Assembly: GCA_002284615.2 (NCBI GenBank)
Contig: MU069514.1
Span: forward strand, 122,555-146,451
DNA: 23,897 bases
Reading direction: 5' to 3'
Origin: Dunaliella salina
Taxonomy: Eukaryota; Chlorophyta; Chlorophyceae; Chlamydomonadales; Dunaliellaceae
Position numbers and translations under genes: made by a program. Positions 1 through 9,900 of this stretch are shown piece by piece; the first letter of the stretch is position 1, and every line of letters starts with the position of its first letter. Under the pieces are notes generated by a model. That model ran no database searches. It saw only the letters and a list, made by a program, of their open reading frames with translations, and had not been told where the DNA came from.

Positions 1-47
<47 letters not shown>
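1..47. repeat. (CA)n microsatellite at left window edge
   Basis: An uninterrupted run of the CA dinucleotide begins at base 1, so its real length is unknown. The other end of the window carries the complementary (GT)n run. Confidence 0.98.
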
Positions 48-48
<1 letters not shown>

Positions 49-129
49 GCACCCAGGAAAGGATTTCTGGGCTGCAGCCCCCCCTTTCCTGCTTGACCTA
101 CCCTGCAAGCTACCGCGGGACACCTGAGG
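48..129. other. Short unique stretch between microsatellite and minisatellite
   Basis: I see no exon or repeat unit here. It links the CA run to the minisatellite. Confidence 0.5.
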
Positions 130-1135
130 CTCGAAGTGCTGTGGCGCGCATGGCACAGCGCACGTTCATGAAGGTACATGTCTCCAGGTTTACACAAAGA
201 AGCCATCAGTCAAAACGCGTGACTGCTAGGCTATTCATTCATGAAGGTGCAGGGAGCACGATACCCGTAAACATCAATGGCCCACATGGCACAGCGCACA
301 TCCGTGAAGGTGCAGGGAGCACGATCGAGCACGATACCCACAAATATCAACAGCCCCCATGGCGCAGCGCACATTCATGAGGTTACCAGGAGCACAATAC
401 CAGAAAATGTCAAGGGCCCACAAAGCACAGCGCATATTCATGAAAGTGTAGGGAGCATGGGAGCATGATGGAGCATGATACCCACAAATGTCATTGGCCC
501 GCATGGCATAGCGCACATTCATGAAGGTACAGGTAACACAGGTTTACACGAAGAAGGCATCTGTCAAACCGCGTGACTGCTAGGCTAATCATTCCTGAAG
601 GTGCAGGGAACACGATACGCGAAAATGTCAATGGCCCGCATGATACAGCACACATTCATTAAGGTACAGGGAGCACGGTAGAGGAGAATACCCTCAAATG
701 TCAATGGCCCACATGGGGCAGCATTTTTGAGATTACAAGGAGCAAGCTGTCCACAAATGTCAATGGCCTGCGTCGCCCGGAGCACATTCATGAAGGCACA
801 GGGTGCACAATGGAACAGGGTACCCACAAATGTTAATGGCCCACAAGCGCTGCACACATTCATGAGGGTACAAGGAGCACAGTACCCACAAATGTCACCT
901 GCATGGCGCAGCGCACATTCATGAAGGCACAGGGAGCGCGATAGGGCACGATACCCACAGATGCCATTGGCCCATATGAGGCAGCGTTTTTGTGGGAACA
1001 TTGAGCAAGATATCCACAAATCAACAGCCTGCTTGGCGCAACGCACATACCTAAAAGTACATGGAGCACAATAGAGCGAGATCCCCACAAATGTCAATGG
1101 CCGCATGGCGCAGCGCACATTCATGAGGGTGCAGC
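130..1135. repeat. Degenerate minisatellite with higher-order units
   Basis: A core close to GCGCACATTCATGAAGG recurs about eleven times (near 159, 295, 368, 432, 511, 650, 783, 853, 912, 1038 and 1112). It is followed by a GGGAGCACGATACCCACAAA-type segment and a CAATGGCCC segment. Spacing is irregular, about 60-140 bp. A longer block starting with GGTTTACAC at 187 recurs at 541, 354 bp away, so whole multi-unit blocks were also duplicated. The stretch is open in several frames on both strands, as expected for a repeat, and these frames look like no known protein. Confidence 0.85.
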
Positions 1136-1283
1136 AAGCAAGATGACCACAAATGTTGACAGAGGGATAAACTGCAGAAATCTGACTTGCAGCATATGAA
1201 GAGTGACAGAGCACCAGTTCTTATTTTGGGGGCAACCAGGTTTGCTCAGGGTCAGCTCTTAATTCTGTCTACCCTGTTTGCAG

Positions 1284-1354
1284 GGCATTGAAGTGGATCC
1301 TGCAAACCTCGTCATCCAGGTTGGGGCTGGTGCCATCTTAGATACCCTGTTCTG
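1284..1354 (+). CDS. ACS-like gene, first visible exon
   Basis: The acceptor is TTTGCAG at 1277-1283 and the donor TG|GTGAGT follows 1354. The frame beginning GGC at 1284 reads GIEVDPANLVIQVGAG and then AILDTLF. This matches the family segment that precedes the PGD/PYY region (plant ACS: FDPxRVVMAGGATAANELL). It ends two bases into a codon, which fits a next exon whose first base completes Cys or Trp. The exon encoding the more N-terminal Gly-Leu-x-Glu-Asn region was not found to its left. Confidence 0.75.
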
Positions 1355-3911
1355 GTGAGTGGGCTCGCACCTTGAAATTCCCAGCATTTTGAGATCACCC
1401 TCAAATTCCCAGCTCGCACCTCGCACCCTCAAATTCCCAGCTTTTGAGGTCACCCTCAAATTCCCAGCTCACACCCTTGCACCCTCAAATTCCCAGCTCT
1501 TTTGAGATCGCCCTCAAATTCCCAGCTTGCGCCCTCGCACCCTCAAATTCCCAGCTTTTTGAGATCGCCCCCAATTGTCCAACTTTTGAGATCCACATTG
1601 GTCTGGATGTTCCTGGCTTGCCCTCAGCTGTTGGGGCTCACTATATGTGAGCACTTTCTTGAGTACACCCTGATGCCCAATGTAGACTTGGACCTTTTTG
1701 GTTTTCCGAAATGCCCACTAATATCCTTTGCAGACTTTTGCTTTTTCCCGGTAAGCAAGTGCAAATCAGGCTACAACACAGCTGTGAGGTTGGGAAGCTT
1801 GCAACTCAGTGCGCACTGTGTATATTTTGCAACAGGGGAATCCCACCATGATTTCAATGCAAGCAAATTTCCATCGAAAGGACACAATTCACTAGTGTGG
1901 GCCAAGATAGATTTGCCAGAATATTGAGTGGCACGTCATGGTAATGAAGTGCTACAACAAACGGCAAACCTCCAGCAGATCCTTTGCCATTTACCCAGCT
2001 TAGGACTGACGCCATTATTCCACCCCAACCCAGCATTGCACCTCAACCCACCTTTGCCTCTAAACCCACCACTGCATTTGGACCCACTATTGCACACATT
2101 AATCCACCATCACATCTTTACTTGTCATTGCACATTTAACTGCCATTGCATGTTGATGCATCAATGTGTTTTGCCCCACCACTGTGCATCTTCGCCCACC
2201 ATTGCATCTTGACTAGGGTGCGGGATTGCACAGTAATATTACTTTCACTGTAATATTACAGTAATGTTACAGATATAGTACTTTCCTTTCTACTTAGGTG
2301 CAGGATGGCACTTTAATATTACTGTAGTATTACACTGTGATATTACAGTAATATTATAGTATAGTAAGGATTTTCCAAAATGTAATATTACATCCCGCAA
2401 CTTAATCTTGACCCACCGTTTCTTCTTAACAATGCCTTTGACCCACTATTGCATTTCAACCCACCATCGCACCTTATCCTAATGGTTTAAACTGGTTAGC
2501 TTAAACTGCTTAGCTACTTCCATTGCGTCTTCAGTTGCAAAAGGCATCTAGAAAGCTCATGCACACAGCAATTTGACAAAGCCAACTCCAGATTTGAGTG
2601 GAAGAAGGAAAAAAGCTCTGCTCAGCTGATTGCTCAGAGGTCTATGCTTTGTACTCATTACCATACGCCTTGCCTCTCCGCAATGCATGTGCTGTTTTGA
2701 TACGCTGGGGCGCGCCTCTTCCTTTTGTGAACACGGGAAATAAAATGCATGCAGCGTCTTGATGCGCTGGATGCTGTTGTGCCTTTCCCGCAGTGAGAGG
2801 GGAGACGAACTGCAGCATTTTGATGCATAGGCTGATTTGCGAGCCCAATGATCCGTCCTCATCCCTGGTCCAATTTACCTAGCCTTCATAAATGGTGTGC
2901 AGCAACATTTTGCTGCGCAATATTACGCTGCAGCAGTTCAATGCACAGGCTGATTTGTGAGCCCGATGATCTGTCCTCATCCCTGGTCCAATTTACCCAG
3001 CCTTCATAAATGATATGCAGAAGCATTTTGCTGCGCAACATCGTGCTGCAACAGTTCAATGCACAGGCTGATTTGTGAGCCCAATAGTCCGTCCTCATCC
3101 CTGGTCCAATCTACCCAGCCTTCTTACATGATATGCAGAAACATTTTGCTGCGCAATATATGCTGCAACAATTCAATGCACAGGCTGATTTGTGAGCCTG
3201 ATGATCCGTCCTCATCCCTGGTCCAGCCTTTACCCAGCCTTCATAAATGATATGCAGAAGCATTTTGCTGCGCAACATTGTGCTGCAACAGTTCAATACA
3301 CAGGCTGATTTGTGAGCCCAATAATCCGTCCTCATCCCTGGTCCAGTCTACCCAGCCTTCTTAAATGATGTGCAGGAACATTTTGCTGCGCAATATATGC
3401 TGCAACAGTTCAATGCACAGGCTGATTTGTGAGCCCAATGATCCGTCCTCATCCCTGGTCCAATCTAGCCAGCCTTCTTACATGATATGCAGAAATATTT
3501 TGCTGCGCAATATTGTTCTGCAACATTTCAATGCACAGGCTGGTTTGCGAGCCCAACAATCCATCCTCATCCCTGGTCCAGCATTTACCCAGCCTTCATA
3601 AATGATTTGCAGCAACACCTTGCTGCGCAGCAGTTTGCCGGACAACATTGTGCCGTGACTTTTTAATTCACAGGCTGATTTGTGAGCCCAATGATGCCGT
3701 CCTCATCCCTGGTCCGATCTACCCGGCCTTCATGAATGATCTGACGGTGAGTTGAAAATCCTTTGCTTTTCATGCAGGCGGGGTGGACCGGATTCCTATG
3801 CATATGCTTTGAACAAGAGTGACCCAAGTGAATGCATACGGCCAACAACCGTGCATCCCCTCAAATGATCCTGTGTTGCTACCATTGTGACACTTCCCAA
3901 GAGGGAGTGGC

Positions 3912-3993
<82 letters not shown>

Positions 3994-6900
3994 CCAATTC
4001 TAATGCTCCAACACCCATTATTAATGCTCTAGCACCCAATTCTAATGCTCCAACACCCATTTCTAATGCTCTAGTCCCCAATTCTTAGATGCAACAGAAG
4101 GCATGTGTAGGCCCATTGTGGTTTTAAAAGTACACTTCTCACCTAACCCCTTAAGCTCGTGTCCTCTTAGACATGGCCCCTAAACACTGCCCCACCCTCG
4201 ACAGACTCCTGCGTCAGAAGAGCGGCCAGCGGTCAAATTTTTTTGGTAACGCTTCCCGACAAATGCACTGTCACCAGGGATCAAAATGAGGATAATGGCC
4301 CAAGGGACCTCAAGTGCCAAGGGCTGCTAAGCATGAGGGGAAGCTGAAAGGGCTGGGCTATCATTGTGTGTGCCTGGACATGGGCACAGCCAACTAGGCA
4401 TATTCTTGCACCAAATTTGATGCAGCATGTTGCTGAACCCCCCCTTTGCTGCAGTTCATACAGTGAGCACTCCGCAATGCTCCATTGATGCTGTCGTCAT
4501 GCAAGCTCAAAGCACAGTTGTTGTGAAAGGGGCCAAAACACAAAGCAAGAGAAGGCCGAACTGATCTGGTCAATGCGCTGTCTTTTTCCATTGCCTGGCT
4601 TGAGTGCAAGCATAAACTACACCTCGTGAGAAATTACAAGAGGAGATGATGGCATCTAAATACTGAAACACATTGCAAGCACAATACAGAAACCCATGAG
4701 GTGATATCCAGTGGCCACGAATAGGGAATTGGCATGGCTTCGTTTTACAGCGCCTGCGTGCATTCTTCCACTGTTCATAAAATTGGCCCCCTCCAATATC
4801 ACATTCAAAATTTGGAGCCACAATCGACCTATAGGAAATGCCGATTTTGGGACAAATCAAGTGATGGACAGGTGATCTACGAATGCAGTCGTGGAATTCG
4901 CAGTGCCATGATTAAAGCATTCATGATTCATGTGTCCCTTCCCCTTCAGCTACAAAAGCACATCACCACACACGTACAAACATGCGCCTTCAGGTCAACA
5001 CACGCCAACAGGCCATGCAGATCAGGGGAAGGAGCTATCATGACAATGAAAATCCAGGCATCACATCAATTCCTACTGTGCTCATCCTGATGCATGACTC
5101 GCGCATTGGTTCCTTTGAGTCAGAATAATATGGCGGCTTGCGCAGGCAGCAATTCAGTCAGTGCATTGAATTCCTGTATCCCCCTGATGCATGGCTTGCG
5201 CATGGGTTCCTTTGAGTCAGTATAAATTGGCGGCTTGCGCAGGCACCAATTCAGTCAGCGCATCGCTTCCTGTGTCCCCCTGATGCATGACTTGCGCATT
5301 GGTTCCTTTGAGTCAGTATAATTTGGCGGCTTGCGCAAGCACCAATTCAGTCTGCGCATCAATTCCTAGTGTCCCCGTCCTAATGCATGACTTGCGCGAG
5401 CAACCGTTTGAGGCAGTGTACTCGGGGGGCTTGCGCAGGTACGGGCTGAAGCACATCCTTCTATATTCCAGCTGGACGAGCACCTGGGCAACGTGGCTGG
5501 CCAGCTGGAGGCTGCATCTGCTGCTGAGGCTAAGCAGGGGAGGGCGGTGCGCGCTATCCTGCTGACAAACCCCAACAACCCTTGTGGCACCATGTAGGGA
5601 AGGCGTCACGTGTAGCATCAAGTAGAATCATGTGAGGTTAGGCGTCATGTGAGGAGGCATCATGCATGTAGTTGCATGCATTGGTGATCCTGCGGACAAA
5701 CCCCAACAACAACCCTTGTGGCATCATGTAAGGGAGGCGTCACATGTAGCATCAAGTGGAATTATGCGAGGGTGAGTGTCATGTGAGAGGGCTTCAAGTT
5801 GCTAAATCTGGCGTCTTGAGAGGGAAGAATTTGCTGTGAGAGGGCCTCAAGTTGCTAAATCTGGCGTCTTGAAAATTTGCTGTGAGAGGGCTGAAAATCT
5901 TGCGCCTTGAAAATTTGCTGTGAGAGGGCTTCAAGTTGCTAAATCCGGCGTCTTGAAAACGGGAAAGCATGAGTCAGGGAGGAATGATTGATTAATGGAA
6001 GGGCAGTGTGTCAGGATGTGTGGCATCATGCAAGGGGTTGAGGCACCATGCGCGGGTTGTGGAAGGGATCAAGGCATCATGCAAGGACATGCAACATGTG
6101 AGCAATGAAAGGTTGCCTGCAACAAAAGGTTGCCCTGCAATAAAAGGTTGTCATGCAATAAAAGGTTGTCATGCAATAAAAGGTTGTCGTGCAATAAAAG
6201 GTTGCCTGTTGACTGTCATAGCTTTTATGGCAGGGAGCATGCAAAAACTACCGACAACAAAATGCAAGCCTTGGTTTTCTCTTTCTTTTGTAAGCCAAAT
6301 CAGGGCAAGGATTAAGCTAAGGCAAAACGGTGTGTTCCCTGGCAGGCCAGCCTCAACTAGATCTGGACCAGGGCCGCATTATGATTGAGGCAGCAAACGA
6401 GGAGGTCAAGACAGCTTTTTGAGCGAGATAGAAAGGCTGAGCAAGGCGGAAGGTGTAGCATTTCATTCTGGACTATCCAAGCCTCTCCTTTAGGGCTCTC
6501 GAGCAATCGTCATGTGCAGCAAGCACGTTCTCAATACCTCTTGGCCTGCCTGACATTGCTCATTCCTTATCAGTCACCCTAAATTCCAATGAGCTCCATT
6601 TTTCCTTTCAAGCACATCATCTCCCTTTTCTGCATTTGTAATTACCAGGCACTTAAAAGGATTCTGCTGGCAATGCAAGATGCGACGCAGCAAGTGTTTC
6701 TTGATTTGCATGCAGATACAAGCCAGACACTGTCATGGAGATCGTGAAGTGGTGCTTGAAAAACAACGTGCATGTTGTAAGGTGAGTCTAGCAGTCCTCG
6801 GGATGAATGTCAGAAGAGGGCACTGCCCACGTCGCTGCAGAAGGCAGTTTAAGCCATACCAGTATGTCTCTTATTTGTAGGGTGCGAGGTCAGTATATAC

Positions 6901-9900
6901 TGTATATATAGTATAGTATATACTACAGTATATATACTAGTATATACTGCTTTTAAATCCCATATACTAGTATACCTCGCACCCTACTTATTTGAGATTG
7001 GTTCATCAATCATTTGGTTCCAGTTTGTGTTAAAGCTGCTAGGTTGGCGAAATTGTTTGGATGTATGCCTCTGTGGCGGTTTGAATATGTATGCAATTAC
7101 ACCATTCAATCTCACATGTACATTACTGTGGCGGTTTGAACGTGACTACAGATGCCTCACCCAGTCTTGCATGTGCATTACTGCAGCATTTTTAATGTGT
7201 CCGCAGATGCCTCACCTGGTCTTGCATGTGCATTACTACAGCATTTTTATTGTGTGCGCAGATGTGCCCCGCCTGATCTCACAAATACATGTCTGTGGCA
7301 TCATGAATTTGGCTGCAGAGTTTCACCCAGTCTCACGTGTCCGTTAATGAGGCATGTTGAATGTGTCCACAGATGCTTCACCCAATCTTACATATGCAAT
7401 TCTGTGGCACATTATGAGCGTGTCTTATGATTGTGTCTGCAGTGACGAGGTGTATGCAAACTCTGTTTTTGGAAGGGACACCCCAGAGTTTGTGAGCGCT
7501 GAGGTGCTGGTGAGGACAGAGGCATCCAATCTTCCACCAGAGTATGTGAGTGGTTGAGCCAATGTGTCTCCTTTTCCTTAATTGATGTAGGGAGAGTTTC
7601 TCTGCCTACGTATTTTTTTCTTTCCTAGTGGTGAAGACACATTGCATGAGGTCAGAAGACTTAGTGAGTGCTAAGGTGCTGGTGTGGACAGAGGTATCCA
7701 ATCTTCTGCCAGAGCATACCTGTGGCAAAAGACGTTGCATGAGATGATCAGCGAGGAGAGTTTGGAGGATCAGTGAGGAGAGTTTGGGCACCAGGTCATA
7801 CCCTGCATCAACAATGGCCCGGATCCACTTTGATGCACGGTGTAGGCCTTGACGCGTCAGGCGCCTGCACCCACACCAACATACCTGGCATCTTGATTGC
7901 TTATGCCTTCTTTTTATGATTCAGTCTTCATCCTTGGTGCATCTTATCAAGCTCCTGCTTGATATTGCTTAAACTCTGCTCCTCTCATGTGTGTGATGTT
8001 TCTTAAATTCTGTTCCTCCCATCTCTGATGTTGCTTCAATTCTGTTCTTCTCATCTGTGTTTGTGATGCAGGTAGAGCGCATCCCAGAGCTCCTGGTGAG
8101 TGCTGACTTCATGCTCAAGCAGCATTGCCGTTTCATGTATCCCGGTGTTTGTGGCAAAATGAGTCTGTGAAAGGCATGTTAGAGCAGTGCATTTGCTGTG
8201 CAAGCTCGGCACTTTGGCATTCTCTTTTATGTATTGTGTTCGAGACCAAGTACAGCTGCAGCTCTGAGATGCATCTGCACTTCTTGTTCGCACCGTGTTC
8301 GCATCATGGAGGGCTGCAGCTCAGAAATACATTCTGCACTTTGCACTTTCGTTTGTTCCATGCTCACATCATGGAGAGCTGCAGCTCAAATATGCATATG
8401 CACTTCCTTTTTGCACTGTGCTTACATCATGAAGGACTGCAGCTCAGAGAAGCATATGCACTTCCTTTTTGCACTGTGCTCACATCATGAATCGACACAG
8501 CTCAGAAAAGCACCTGATAGCTCACTATGAGGATACCAGATCCTGCAGGCACCATTGCTTTGACCAAAGCAGAGGGTTGAAGTTACAGGAACAGAAACCT
8601 TTGTGTGTGGAAAGGAATGGTTGCTTGCCTGCTCAAAAAGAAACAAAGAAGTCTGTGCAAAAGAATGCAGTTTTTTATGTTTCGGTTTAAAATGGCAAGC
8701 CCATCTTAAGACTGTACACGGAAGGCAAGGAAGGACCCATCTGGGTCGAGGGGCTCATGGTGGAAGATGAGAGCCAGGATAGAAAAAAGTGAAAAGAAAA
8801 CTGATGTAGGCAGAGGAAAATGTCCCTACATCAAGAGTAGAGGGCCATAGGGCCAAGAAACAAGGATGTGTACTTGAGCCAAAGTGGGCAAACCTGGAGG
8901 TTTGCACTTGCAAATTGCATGTCTTCTCACCTGGCGCATCATTATGTTCACCACAGACATCGAAGGTAGGTTTCTTCCCTGTGATGTGTTATCATCCCAT
9001 GTAGCTTGCAATCTTGGGACTGGACCAAGTTTGCCTAGTTCCAAAATTCAAGAATCCGATCCTTCTTCAAGCCGATATTTCAACCTTTGAATTTGCATCC
9101 TTCTTTTGTTTTTGACCTGGCCAAAGAATTGTCCAGTGTTTACAAGCCCCTGTCAGCAATAAAGAGCAGGAGGGGACCTCAGCTCTCCTAAGGAACAGCG
9201 GCGCGCTTGGCTCTATAGTATCAGGGGGTCTTTGGACCGGGAGTTTCTCAGCATCAATGGATCTCATAATGATTACAGAAGCCCTCTGTACCCCACAAGC
9301 GCCACTGCAAATTTGACGATTGACCCGGGTTCCACCTTGCGTACTTTTATAGCAATACTTGTTGACGTCTCAATGAAGCATTTCATAAAATGCAATAGAG
9401 CCCTCACCGTGGCCGCAGATGCATCAAAAACAGCTAAGCATCTTCAAGGCCGGAAGAACCGTGCTCCGAGCATCATATTAATGAGTCACATAACCAAGGC
9501 TAGGAGCATCCTCTTGAAGATGAGATTGTGGCACTTGCACACTTTGGCGGGAAGAAAGCAAGAAAACAGAAAAGCAACTTGAAGACTTATGATGCAAGTT
9601 GCTCCTGGAGCAAGGGAGCAGCAGCGGCTTGTCACCCTATAGTGAAAAGCTGCAAGGGTTTCTATGTATGCGGCTGCTCCAAGGCCCTCCCATTGGCTTG
9701 GCCCTCTGCTGTTTGCTGCTTTCCTGAAATTGAACTTTTCGCCCTAACTGAAGCTCTTGGCATGTTGAAGGACGGACAAGATTTTATAATGTCCGCCACC
9801 TCAGATTACGACAAGCGCAAAGAATGAGGTCTTTTGCCAATAGTGATAACAAAATTGTTCGATTTTGAGTACTGCCCATTCACAACCTGATATGCATGTA

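Larger units (their letters stand above)
2010..2485. repeat. Degenerate short-unit minisatellite, interrupted by a MITE
   Basis: About twenty loose copies of an 18-24 bp unit of the form CCCACCATTGCATCT, with variants CAACCCACC and GACCCACTATTGC. The array resumes right of the MITE at 2214-2404, so the MITE inserted into an existing array. Confidence 0.75.

Noticed and set aside
130..1135. CRISPR array
   Set aside because: Units are diverged and contiguous without unique spacers, and the setting is eukaryotic.
585..1214. 209-codon minus-strand frame
   Set aside because: Falls on the minisatellite; repeated MNVRCAM-type text is the translated repeat unit.
1502..1927. 141-codon + frame
   Set aside because: First third is minisatellite, the rest has no family resemblance, and it lies in the first visible intron.
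2822..3735. CRISPR-like repeat/spacer structure
   Set aside because: The whole 118-bp unit is repeated, with no alternating conserved and variable parts.
5439..5471. 33-nt GT..AG mini-intron to rescue the frame
   Set aside because: Its length is a multiple of three, so removal does not change frame, and it would delete the FQ residues.
6366..6420. LDQGRIMIEAANEEVKTAF as a possible exon
   Set aside because: Reads like protein but stops at once, and does not fit the ACS fold between the NPxNP loop and the next helix, which join directly.
8125..8490. 121-codon + frame
   Set aside because: Translated 60-bp repeat; the frame is kept open by the repeat, not by coding constraint.
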